A stretch of DNA of 64,000 nt from Kitagawia praeruptora (taxonomy: Eukaryota > Streptophyta > Magnoliopsida > Apiales > Apiaceae): contig CM075344.1 in NCBI GenBank assembly GCA_037693485.1, positions 42,132,501 to 42,196,500 of the forward strand. Reading direction: 5' to 3'. A model generated the notes under the pieces. The model was not told the origin of the DNA. It worked only from the letters and a program-made list of their open reading frames with translations, and did no database searches. Both the position numbers and the translations under genes were made by a program. How positions within the stretch are numbered: the stretch's first letter is position 1; each line of letters starts with the position of its first letter. Shown piece after piece: positions 23,220 to 33,171 of the stretch.

Positions 23220-23927
23220 TGTTATGCCCGAATTTGGCATAAGTCCTAAACAGGCCTAATGGGCTAGGATATCAGTACATCTCACATAATGGGCCTAAGA
23301 ATGAGGAATGAGTCATTAAAGTCCGCCATCACAGGGAAGTTCATCACATTATTTTGGGGATCGCCAGCGAGCCCTAGTGGCGGGGCTAGAGGGCTAGAGG
23401 TCCAGCGTGGCCTAGAGCATGTTTACTACGAAGGCTTACGGTCAGACCCAGCGAGGTCGCGTAAGTAGTTTATCTCCACAAAAGCGAGGATCGCCTCGCA
23501 TGGTCAGACCCAGCGAGGTCGCATGCGAGACCATCTAGTCAGTTTCGCCAATAATTATAATTGTAGCATCATGGTGATCCGTGGGTTACCTTTAATGGGC
23601 CATGGGTCATGAGCAGTATAAATGGGTAAAATATAACCCACGACGACTAGTGGATTTGGGCCAAGCCGAGCCCATAGAAACCCTAGCCCGTCTAGATAAC
23701 TTCTTCTCCAAGAGAACTACGTATGGCTTGATCCCTATAAATAGGGTACGTATGCATCTTGTAAAAGGATGAGAAACAGTTCACCACTGAATTTCAATAG
23801 ACAAGAGCAGCCACAAACAAACACCAATCACCTCCGTGTTCTTCGTGTTCATAGCAAAATATCCGTATTTTGCTCTGTGATTCCAGCAAACCTCCAAATA
23901 TTGTTATACAATATTCTCCCTATAACA
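23220..23927 (+). repeat. 3' LTR of the Tat element
   Basis: 708 bp, after the purine tract GGGGGGTAGT, ending CTATAACA and followed by the TSD AAAGG. Matches 12194-12904 apart from about seven substitutions and a 3-bp gap. The 247 bp that follow (23928-24174) are AT-rich with nothing recognised. Confidence 0.95.
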
Positions 23928-24321
23928 AAAGGTATGATTTGTCATGTTCATCATGTTATACATAAGTTAACACACTCTAAATTCATAATTAACATGTCAT
24001 CAGCTTGGTTTTGAAAAGAAAAATAATAATTAAACATATGTATACATATAAATCTTCTAAATATGGAAATATTTTGTAAAAATTGAAAATGATCCAATAA
24101 TCAAATAGTTGTTTAAAAATTATTTAGATTGTATTCCAAATAACACTTATAAAAAATTGGATGGAATATTAGAGTTTTTTTTTTTTGAAAAACAGAAGAA
24201 ATATATTAATAAACCAAACAGCATTCGAGTACAACTAGAATAACATAAAGAAGCCACTGAACCAAAAGTAGAAAACAGAGGAAACGACTGAAAAAAGAAG
24301 AAGAGCTCCACGACAAGTCCT

Positions 24322-25737
24322 TCATGCTTCACTTGCTTTGTCACCTGCCAAGTCTTCCCACAAAGTTGCTTGCATCATCAAATCTTCAGTACCCACTTCT
24401 ACTCCCAAAGACCCCAAATCCAACTCCATATCAGCCCGAATATCTAGCTTCTGCACATTAGGTACTTCATTAATTTGCACTCCCTTAGCCATTGATTTTC
24501 TTTCAGAGATTTTCTTCATCAAGTCACCCAATGTACCCAACACAGCACTCTCCAGCACGTCCTTAACAAAGATACCACTTACAACTTCCTTTTCCATATC
24601 ACTAACTGATTTACTAAATTCCTTAGAAATAAGAGACAATCTGCCACTCTCAATTATTGAAACCGCTTCTGGGCTCAACAAGCCAGCGTTATTAAAAGCA
24701 TAATTGGCTAAGACCTTCTCTTTGCCTTTCGCCACCCCCACATAGTTTGTTCCTTCCTCCTTACTTTCTCCCTTCTTGAGTAATGCTCCTTGAACCTTCT
24801 CCAAGTCTGCAATCATTGCTGATGTTTCACATACCTTTAACTGACCATCCTCATTTAGAGTAGAGACCTTAGGTAGTGCACCCTTTGAGACAGAGCCATT
24901 ATTCTGAAGCATTGCATTTAGAGTTCCCGAAATTACCTCTTCCTCTTCCAGGAATTGGTGAAAATCATTCACTTCTGGTAGTACATCCCATTTAACTTCA
25001 TGCTTCATTCCATACCCCTGGTCTATGAAGTGAGCCTCTTGAAACAAAGGTGGGAAGGCATCTATAACTTCCCCATCAACTTGAAAAGGAGCCAAATCAA
25101 AAGGAAGAAAGAATCCCATATCACGATCCATATATTCTTGCAAATTACCAAAAGTCCCCTCAACTTGTACAAATGATGTCAAGTTAGCAATACCATAGCC
25201 TGCCATATATTCTGCCGTTCTATTTGATTCCACCGGTATAACAGAAATCGATCGAGAAGTGACACCCTCAATAAACGTATTTGAATAGAGATTATTGAAC
25301 TGAGTCATTACCTCCATTAGATCATCTGGGATAATGATGTGCTCCTGAAATCGCAGTGTATCAAACACCAAAAGGCTGGTTGTCTCCACTTGAGTTTTGT
25401 ATTCATGCATTTTGACTGTTTGGACTAGGCTCGCCTGTATCGCCCATAAAAGTGCTTGTGCCTCTGAACGCCCTTGCATAGGACCCATTGCACCCCATAG
25501 TTTATTACCCATCTCATCTCTAATGATAGCCGCCACTCCATTACTATTGCCATTAGGCAAAGGATTTTTAGTTCTGACAAAATGCACATTGATCTTAATG
25601 AAGAAACTTGCAGGAGGAGCCCACTGATTCTCCATCATAAGACAGTGAGAATGAAGAACCAGGAGAATTAGAACCAAAAAGACCCTCCAAGAGTATATAA
25701 ATAAACTAAGCAGGGTTGGAATCATAATTGTTTTCAC
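24322..25737 (-). pseudogene. RNase H-like domain protein with long unassigned tail
   Basis: Open frame of ~471 codons on the minus strand; the first codon is GTG and the likely coding part starts near the MMENQWAPP residues. The first ~130 residues resemble the plant reverse-transcriptase-like RNase H domain (SFFIKINV, GVAAIIRDEMGNKLWGAMG, EAQALLWAIQASL). The first catalytic aspartate is missing: INVH stands where IKVNVDG is expected. The LLVFDTL segment replaces the usual SDS. The remaining ~300 residues are acidic and helix-rich, with no family I recognise. It is probably not an active RNase H. It is uninterrupted, so recent coding status cannot be excluded. Confidence 0.6.
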
Positions 25738-25963
25738 TTATCTAGGAGAGGAGCCACGGGAACTGAGCTCAAAAATATTGGAAAAATAAAAATTCTTATT
25801 CCTACCCTATTGTCTTGGGAATGATTATGCAGGCAGACGAAACGGTTCCTCATACTTTCAATACAAAACTCTGATAAATCTAAATAAAACCAATATTCTT
25901 GAAACCTGAATTACTATAGGAAAAAAATACCTATCCACTTCACACTTTATGACACCAGGCCCA

Positions 25964-26292
25964 TTAAGAGGCCCAGAAAGATACCAAATAATCTCGTGAT
26001 AAGCCCGATTTTGCCAATGAATCCGCGTCCGTATTCAGTTCTCTAGGAACAAAGTCGAAAGAAACATTAAGGCCATGTATTGCTTTCAAGTCCAACCCAG
26101 TTTGATTCCAAGCCTTACAGAGATACGAATCCATTTTAATTAAATCTATAGCTTCCATCGAATCTGAGCAAATTACAACTCTTTTTTCCAACCAATCATT
26201 AGTATGCAGTGCATTCAGAATGTGAAAAATGGCTCTTAGTTCTGCTTCTAAACATGAATCAACCCTTACAGGACCTGAGAAAGAATAAAGAC
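25964..26292 (-). pseudogene. Second RNase H-like domain fragment, 5'-truncated
   Basis: On the minus strand the frame enters at 26292 and reads SGPVRVDSCLEAELRAIFHIL, then VVICSDSMEAIDLI and FVPRELNTDADSLAK. This gives the conserved E, D and C-terminal D positions of an RT-like RNase H domain, and it ends at a stop. The N-terminal strand with the first aspartate is cut off exactly at the CACTA-like terminus. Bases 25738-25963 between this and the next ORF show no coding. Confidence 0.7.
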
Positions 26293-26394
26293 ACTACTAA
26301 AAATCTGTTAATAGACATCACCATTTTTAACATTGATTAAAATAAAATCGATGTTAAAAATTAAATTAACATCGATCGTTTTAAAACAGATGTC

Positions 26395-26500
26395 TTTTAA
26401 ATATTCAGACATCACTTCATTTATCAACCGATGTCTAAACGTTTTCTTAAAAATATTTAGACATCACTTCATTTATGAACCGATGTCTAAATCTCTCATT
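26395..26500 (+). repeat. CACTA subterminal tandem repeat
   Basis: Two ~52-bp units: AGACATCACTTCATTTATCA and AGACATCACTTCATTTATGA, each followed by ACCGATGTCTAAA. Each unit holds an inverted GACATC...GATGTC pair, typical of transposase-binding subterminal repeats. Confidence 0.7.
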
Positions 26501-27098
26501 AAAAAATTAAACGCGCGTTCCCTCTAAAATATTCCCCCCTTAGTTTTAGTTTCCCCCTTTAAGTTTTCATTTACCCGCTATTATGCCAAATTTGTTCCCC
26601 CCCCCAATTGCCGAAATTTTTTGTATTTCCCCCCACCCCTCAATTCTAATACTACATACAAATTAAATCAAAATAATTAATTGAAACTGAAAACAAAATC
26701 CATTCTTTTTTAGCATATTCAGCCTCTTTCTCTTTCAAACATAAATAAAAAAAACTCAGCCCCCTCTTTCTCTCTCGACTTCACCCTCTCTCTCTTTCAC
26801 CTCACCTCTCTCGACCTCACCCCCTCTTACGAACCCTAATTCACTCCCTCTTTCACTTTTCTTTCACTCTCAACCGAAAACTCAGTTTGTAACCCTAACT
26901 TCCCAACTGCTGAAGTTAATTGGTCAAATATCTAGTATATGGTCTTAATCGATTTGTTAATCTAACTTGATTTAGTAAGTGGGTAAGCTATTTTCGATAT
27001 TGTTTTATTTTGGGTAAGCTATTATGAATAATCTAAGTTTGCTTTTTATTTTCTATATTAGGAATTAAGGGTTATTGGGTGTTTGTTGGCTAGTTAAG

Positions 27099-27204
27099 AT
27101 GGAGATGGTCCTGAACTGGAAGCATTGGACGAGACTAAGTTGCCTACGAAGGGATCTGATGACTTTAGGTCTTTCATCCGTCGGCTTCCTGAGTTCAAGT
27201 TCTG
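27099..27204 (+). pseudogene. Captured RER1-like exon
   Basis: Between a possible acceptor (TTAAG) and donor (TG|GTGATAAG) the frame reads GDGPELEALDETKL, LPTKGSDDFRSF and IRRLPEFKFW. This matches the cytosolic loop and start of the third membrane segment of plant RER1 (return of membrane proteins from Golgi to ER). Flanking RER1 exons were not found in the 370 bases either side, so this is an isolated exon. Confidence 0.65.
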
Positions 27205-27471
27205 GTGATAAGTTGGGTTCCTCTCGTGTCTATCTATATTTTATCCTTTGCATTACTTTTCTAGTTTAAATTTTACTTTTGTCTCACTATATGTTAGTAG
27301 TAAGAATTCTTATTCTATGAAGAGAAGAGTTGTTATATCTTTGCGGGATGTATGAAAGAATTTATATGTTAAAATACATGCTTTTAGGAACAAAATTAGT
27401 AGTTTTCTTGCTCTGTTCTTAGTTCTAAATTGGTTGTTAATGTTACCCAACTATCCTCGTTCTTTGAACAG

Positions 27472-28693
27472 AATTGACACTACCCAGACACCATATGTTT
27501 TCAAAGCACAATTGTATGACCTAACAGAGTACCACCCGAAAGACAGAAGATTATGGTGAAAGGTGGTTTTGTTAGGAATATGTTGTACTTGATGATAACT
27601 TCACAATCAAATTGTATAAGTCATGTTTTGTAACTGTCAACGGATGAGACATTATAACTCTATCCGTTGACAGGTAGCTCATCAACGGATGAGGTTTTGT
27701 AGCATACTGCAGTATCTCTATTTATCAGTTGATGGTGTTTTTATTCAGAGTCATGTTGACCATCAACGGATAGGCAGACTAGGGTAGCCAATTGTAAATA
27801 AGTTATGCTATGTAATTCTGTCTAAGTGAAAGTGTATCAACAAATGAGAACGGGACTCTATCAACGGATACAACTCAAATCTACAATATCAACGGATACA
27901 GCTCAAACTACCATCAACGGATGATAGTGTACAACATCAACAGATAATCATTAACATTTTCTTCTATGCTAGCTGGGAATTAGCAGTTGATAAGGACAGG
28001 TTTGACTGATAGATCACATGGGTTGATAGTAGGTATAAAAAGCAGTAGGTGGCCATACTTTGGAAACACAGAAAAAAGAAGCATTCCATTTACACAGTAC
28101 ATACAAGAAAGGTGCAAGGGACATATCTGTTCACAAGGACAACCTTTCGGCTACATGTGGATTTGGAGTGGAGTAGCAAGTCAACTTGAATTAGATTAAT
28201 ATTATCTTATTCCTGTAGTACTTGTAAACTTGGGATATATAACCAAGTGTAGCAACTCTTTAGAAACTAAGAAAACATACATATTTGCTTAGGGTTTCTT
28301 GAATATCTTTAGAAGCAAAGAGTTGTAAAACAGCAGCTGTGTACTTCTGTATCACAGAGTTTTCTTCGAATAAAAGTCTCAGGTGGTACATTTAACCACC
28401 TGATTTTTTATGTGTTTGTGAATCATTTCTCATTCAGCAATTATCTCCTTATAGATTTCTGTGATTCTTATCAGAAATTTATAAATATCAAGAATTGTAT
28501 TCAACCCCCCCTTCTATAATTATACAAGTGTGTAATCTGGGAATAACAGGTTTGTTAAAGGTGATTGATTCTACGTATTAGGTTCTGATGGATAGCTCTG
28601 CAAGTTTTGCTTATTTATGTGTGCTTGTTAAAATTTTGATCTTCTCTTTGACAATGTAGGATGATGTAGATTGGTCAAAGTTAGAAGTGAAAG
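27472..28693 (+). other. Two exon-like blocks split by the solo LTR
   Basis: 27472-27555 follows a TTGAACAG acceptor, reads IDTTQTPYVFKAQLYDLTEY plus HPKDRRLW and ends at a GT. 28660-28693 follows AATGTAG, reads DDVDWSKLEVKG and ends at GTACGT. Both look like plant exons, but I do not recognise the source gene, and they may come from different genes. The solo LTR lies between them. Confidence 0.3.
27570..28548 (+). mobile_element. Solo LTR of a Ty1/copia element
   Basis: 979 bp from TGTTAGGAATA to GGGAATAACA with a perfect TSD GGTTT (27565-27569 and 28549-28553). No internal domain is present, so unequal recombination between two LTRs has removed it. It ends in the TTGTATTCAACCCCCC-type tail also seen in the SIRE LTRs here. 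It contains about nine copies of an ATCAACGGAT word between 27640 and 27945, one of them inverted. Confidence 0.92.
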
Positions 28694-28931
28694 GTACGTA
28701 ATATTGATGTCACAGACCCTTTTGCATTTATACACATAGAGGGTGACTGGTGATTCTAAAGTTCACAAAAGTTGACTAATGAGTTTGAGGGCCATAATTG
28801 ACCAAGTACTGACTCTTTATTTTTTGCCTTCCATTATTGATGCTAGCACATTTTGTTAACCTTAAACAATTCTCGTACCTAACTTTTTGTTGAGTACTAG
28901 CTATATTTTAAGATTGGGCATGGAATTGCAG

Positions 28932-29982
28932 GGAAATGGAGTGTCCGCTTATGTAGTGTACTATTTTGATTCAATTTATTCAAGACTGGAGTTGTCTATA
29001 TCATTACATCTGGAATTAGCATGAGGTATGTGAATAGCCCCTTCAGTCTCATCATTAGTAATTACTTTTATGTTGCCATGTCTAAATTTGATTGGTAACA
29101 ACTACTTGGCTAGAAATCCCCTTACATTGTTCTTTTACTTATAAAAGAGCGATTCAGCAATCAAACTGTTATCACAAGGAAGGGCACAAGGCTTCTTGTG
29201 AATATGAAGATATTTCATATATGCTTCTATTTGGAATTGTTCAAATAATTGTCTCTCAGATACCTGATTTTAGTAATACAAAGTGGTTGTCCATTGTTGC
29301 TGCTATCATGTCCTTCAGTTATGCTGGTATTGGATCTGCACTTGGCTTGGCAAAAGTAATAGGTATGGCAGACTAATGTTTCCTCCATTTTTGATGCTTG
29401 TACTGAAGTATATGAATGAAAAGTGAAAACTTGATTCAACAAAAAGAAATGTGAAAATTGTGAGATCTGCAAAAAAATTGTATGAAACAAGTTAATAAAC
29501 AACGTTACTGAGATTGCAGGAGATGGATAGATCAAAGGTAGCATTGGAGGAGTTCCAGCTCCTACTACTACTCAGAAAGTATGGTCAAGCTGTCAAGCAC
29601 TGGGAGACATGGCTTTTTGCTTTACTTAATTACTCTTTAATCCTTCTCAACATACAGGTATAGCAGTCAGCATAGCGGCATTTTCATAGACATAATTAAA
29701 TAATTATTCTAATATATAAGTGATTTTATATATTTAAACTTCTAAATACTGAAGGATACTTTGAGATCTCCTCCACAAGAAAAGGTCACTATGAAGAAGG
29801 CATCTGTAATTTCAACCAGCATTACAACTTTCTTTTACCTCTGTTGTGGAGGCTTTGGCTATGCAGCTTTTGGGAATTCCACTCCTGGGAACCTCCTCAC
29901 AGGTTTTAGATTCTATGAACCATACTGGCTTATTGACTTTGCTAATGCTTGCATTGTCCTCCATTTAGTTGGAGGATATCAG
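28932..29982 (+). pseudogene. Amino acid permease (AAP-type) gene fragment
   Basis: Four consecutive exons with GT-AG borders at plausible AAP positions: 28932-29025 (FNLFKTGVVYIITSGISMR), 29148-29362 (AIQQSNCYHKEGHKASCEY, SQIPDFSNTKWLSIVAAIMS), 29520-29657 (GSIGGVPAPTTTQKVW) and 29755-29982 (SPPQEKVTMKKASV, FGYAAFGNSTPGNLLTGF, FANACIVLHLVGGYQ). They cover the middle of a plasma-membrane proton/amino-acid symporter. Breaks: a TGA in the first exon, a TAG near the start of the third and a frame change near its end. The first and last parts of the gene are missing. It is a relic, probably duplicated or captured, and not a working transporter. Confidence 0.88.
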
Positions 29983-30062
29983 GTACGAAAAGAGCAGCAT
30001 AAACATCAAAATATTGCTTAGTTTTTAGTCTAACATTTTTCCGATTTGTTTCACATCTACAC

Positions 30063-30829
30063 TGTTAGGAATAATTCATGAGTTGTGATGTTAAGAATAG
30101 AATTTTACTTATACTTCTTGTATATCCTGATTTTATAAAGGATTTAGCACCTTGTATAGGAAATATGTGTTAGACAGTTATCTGTAAAGTTTAGTCAGGA
30201 ATGAACAGTGCATCAAGTACTACATGTCAGGAACTGAGATCGAATCCTGATATGTCAAGTCAAATACTGATCAAGTACTGATAGGATGGTTAGATCCTGA
30301 TGCAAGAGGGAATCCTGATATCAGTCGTGTTACTGATGATGTCATTATGGATGCTACAGAAACTGGCAAGTGCTATAAAACAGGATCGTTGTTTGAAGAA
30401 CAAGCAAGAAGATATTATGAAGGGAAGAATTTTCTATTGATGGAAACTATCAACTGGAAGGCAGAACATTGTCATGTATAGATTATCCTTCTATAATTAG
30501 TTGATAGGAAGCATTATAAATACTCTCTCTATATCATTGTAAAAAGTGTCGTAGTCGAACAAGTGTGAGTTGTAAGTTCGTGTGTGTAGCTCTGTATAAG
30601 GTTTGTATTCGAAAGTTCGAAACAAACAGAAAGAGAGATTTATTTTGTCAGCAGCTGCTAAAGGTATTTGTACACCTTTGGTAGAGTTTGTATTTGATCT
30701 TATTAATACAAAAAGAGTTTGATTCATTCGTTTATTCTTGTTCATATAACAAAGCAAAAATCAGACACGATTATATAACTTGTATTCAACCCCCCTTCTA
30801 CAAGTTATTCGAGTTAACAACTGGTATCA
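30063..30829 (+). repeat. 5' LTR of SIRE copy 1
   Basis: 767 bp, TGTTAGGAAT...GAGTTAACA. TATA box TATAAATA at 30515-30522. Rich in repeated CTGAT/ATCAG words. Same family as the 704-bp LTRs of copy 2 but longer and diverged. Confidence 0.92.
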
Positions 30830-30831
30830 GA

Positions 30832-30843
30832 ACAGGTTGATTT
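30832..30843 (+). other. Primer-binding site of SIRE copy 1
   Basis: TGGTATCAGAAC, an initiator tRNA-Met site with one change from the TGGTATCAGAGC seen in copy 2. Confidence 0.85.
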
Positions 30844-30868
30844 TGAATAATCATAAAGATCTGCAATC

Positions 30869-33160
30869 ATGTCTAGTTACAAGGATAGGAATACTAAGAT
30901 TCCTATGCTCAAGAGAAACGAATATACTCTATGGGAAGTAAAGATGTTGCATCATCTGGAAGCAACGGATCCTGATTATCTTGACAGAATCAGAGATGGA
31001 CCTTTTGTTCCAATAAAGGTCATTGGACAAGCAACTATTGATGGTGAGGTTGTTCCAGAACATACAGCAGAGAAGCCAAAATCTGATTGGTCAGATAAGG
31101 ACAAGGAGAATGTTCTTAAAGATGCTAAAGTGAGAAACATATTATTCAACAGTCTTGATTCTGTTCTTACTAACTATGTTCTTTCTTGTAAAACTGCTAA
31201 GGATATATGGGACAATCTTAAGGTTCACTGTGAAGGAACTAAGCCTGTCAGGAAGAATATGAGGACACTACTTATACAATAGTATGAGTACTTTGAATCC
31301 AAGTCTGGTGAGTCACTTACTGATACCTTTGATAGGTTTACAAAACTCATCAATGAGATGGCCATACATGGTAAATATTATGACTTGGAGGATATGAATA
31401 CAAAGTTCATGAAAGCTTTGCCTGATTTCTACAATGAGAAGATATCTGCGATTGAGGAAGCTAATGATCTGGATGAAATATCATTAGAGGCAGTATATGG
31501 AAAACTGAGAGCTTATGAACTTGACAAGCAGCAGAAGAAGAGCAGGAGTGAAGGAAAGATGAAGACTGTTGCACTTACTACTCAATCTGAATTAAAGAAG
31601 CTTCCAGAAGAACAGCATGAAGAGATTGCTGTAAAGAACTCAAGGAAGAAGAAAAGCAAAGAAAGTTCTGAGTCAGAGACTACTGATATGGACTCTGACA
31701 ACAATGATTCTGAATCTGAGATGCAGGAACTCTTTGCTATGTTTACTAAAGCCTTCAAGAAAGGAAGATTCAACAGGAAAAGATTTAGCAAATGACCTTT
31801 TCAAAAGAAGGAGGAAAAGAAGAGTGACAAAGGCAAAGGTACAATTGTCAAGCTTGATAAAGCCAAGATCAAGTGCTTTAATTGCAGTGAGCTTGGACAC
31901 TTTGCTAGTGAGTGTAAGAAGCCTAGGAATTCAGGAAAGGGTAATGCACTTATGGTCACACAGAAGGATTGGGCTGATTCCAGTGATTCTGAAGATGAAT
32001 TGGATTATGACAACATTGCACTGATGGCAAATGTTTCAGATAAACCTGGATCTCCAAAGAAAACTTCTCCATCCTCTGTTAAGGTATCACTTCACTCTCT
32101 TGATTCATTTGATAACTTAAATTCTGATGAAATTAGATCTATCCATGCTGAGTTTAAGAATCTTATGACTAATTTTAGAATTCTTACTTGTGAAAGAGAT
32201 GAACTTAAGGTTAAGAATGATAAATTAGTTGATAGAAATAATTTTCTTGAATCTGAGTTAATTCAAATGGAAGAATACAAGTTAAGTTCTGATAAAGCTA
32301 AGCATGATTATGGTGTTATTCTTGAGGCTTATGACTATGTCAGAAAAGAACTAGAGGAAGAGAGAGATGTGATTAAGACCATTAACATTTCTGGTAAAAA
32401 GACACAAGAAATCATTGAAAATGGAATTCGTGGTAAGGTTAATGGTTTAGGTTTTGATAAGGCTAGACAAGAAGAAAAAGTAGCTATTGTCAATGATGAT
32501 AGTAAAGTAGAAGCTAGCACATCTAAATCTGAAGGTAAGAAAATTGTTTCTGAACCTAATCATGTTAAATTTGTTGATTCAAAAGGTACCCCTGTTGTAC
32601 ACAAAAGGATTAACAATAGTAATTCAGATGAGAAAGTGTTAGAGAAACCTAAGAATGTAAACATAGGGTTTCTGTCTAAGTCTCAGTTGAAACAGAGATT
32701 AGATGGTCTTTCAGAGTCTAGCAAGATCAAGAGAAATAGGAATGGAAAGGAAGGTATTAACAAAGAGAATAATTACAAGAATGTACCTGATGCACCTAGG
32801 AAAAAATGCTATAAGTGTGGAAATCATAATCATTTGGCCCTAGACTGCAATCAAAAACCTTCTTGGAAAACTGAGTCCAGATTCCCCAAGACTCAGAAAA
32901 TTCAATACCAACCACAAAAAGCTTGTTATCATTGTGGTAGTTTACTTCATTCCATTTACATGTGTAGAGAATATCATGAACTGTATTATGACTATTATTC
33001 TTTAAAATCTGAAACTCCTACTCACAAACAGTTTGTGAAATAAGAGTCTAAAGTTTACTCTACAATAGGTAAAGTAAAGGCAAAATTCTCAAAGCCTGTT
33101 GTTTCAAAATCTAGTAAGAAAGGATCCAATCAAAGTTGGGTCCTAAAAAATTCTAACTAG
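30869..33160 (+). pseudogene. gag: SIRE copy 1 gag
   Basis: A 764-codon frame, the same length as copy 2 after removing the TRIM. The N-terminal part is a copia Gag domain (NEYTLWEVKMLHHLEA, DIWDNLKVHCEG). Three CCHC zinc knuckles follow: CFNCSELGHFASEC, CYKCGNHNHLALDC and CYHCGSLLHSIYMC. Internal stops: TAG at 31280 (copy 2 has CAG), TGA at 31793 (copy 2 has GGA) and TAA at 33041 (copy 2 has TTA). The final TAG at 33158 is shared with copy 2 and is the natural gag end. Confidence 0.9.
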
Positions 33161-33171
33161 TTACTTTTTGT

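Larger units (their letters stand above)
12194..23927 (+). mobile_element. Complete Tat-lineage Ty3/gypsy retrotransposon
   Basis: LTRs of 711 bp (12194-12904) and 708 bp (23220-23927) begin TGTTAT and end ATAGCA or ATAACA. A perfect 5-bp TSD AAAGG flanks the element (12189-12193 and 23928-23932). The primer site begins TGGCGC, and the purine tract GGGGGGTAGT precedes the 3' LTR. By eye the LTRs differ by about seven substitutions and one 3-bp indel (~1%), a young insertion. Gag-pol (12947-19312) has only one stop. Two RNase H domains and a long antisense gene after pol are hallmarks of Tat-type elements (compare Grande and RIRE2). Confidence 0.95.
24175..26292 (-). mobile_element. LINE-like retrotransposon remnant, 3' part, minus strand
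   Basis: On the minus strand the segment ends in a poly(A) run (T run at 24176-24187 on the plus strand), preceded by TTTGGTTTATTAATATATTT, the usual look of a plant LINE 3' end. Upstream it encodes RNase H-like domains, as in the 3' part of plant L1 ORF2. The 5' side stops where the CACTA-like terminus starts (26293). No endonuclease or RT domain is in the window and no TSD was found, so this is a fragment. It may be composite, since two RNase H-like domains occur in the same direction. Confidence 0.6.
26293..30062 (+). mobile_element. CACTA-like transposon left end with captured gene pieces (right end not in window)
   Basis: Starts CACTACTAAAAATCTG, matching the 5'-CACTA terminal inverted repeat of En/Spm-type elements. 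It is followed by subterminal repeats containing GACATC/GATGTC (26395-26500). Downstream are a pyrimidine-rich leader-like region (26690-26900) and exons related to unrelated plant genes, all on the plus strand: an RER1-like exon, two unassigned exon-like blocks and a run of AAP exons. No TAGTG terminus occurs downstream before 30062; it would lie right of the window, beyond the nested retroelements. No TNP2-like transposase was seen. That the gene pieces belong to the element is inferred from order and orientation only. Confidence 0.45.

Noticed and set aside
27640..27945. CRISPR-like repeat array
   Set aside because: Short ATCAACGGAT words at irregular spacing in a plant solo LTR; no uniform repeat-spacer pattern.
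27987..28199. 70-aa ORF in the solo LTR
   Set aside because: Lies wholly inside an LTR with no partner, no domain.
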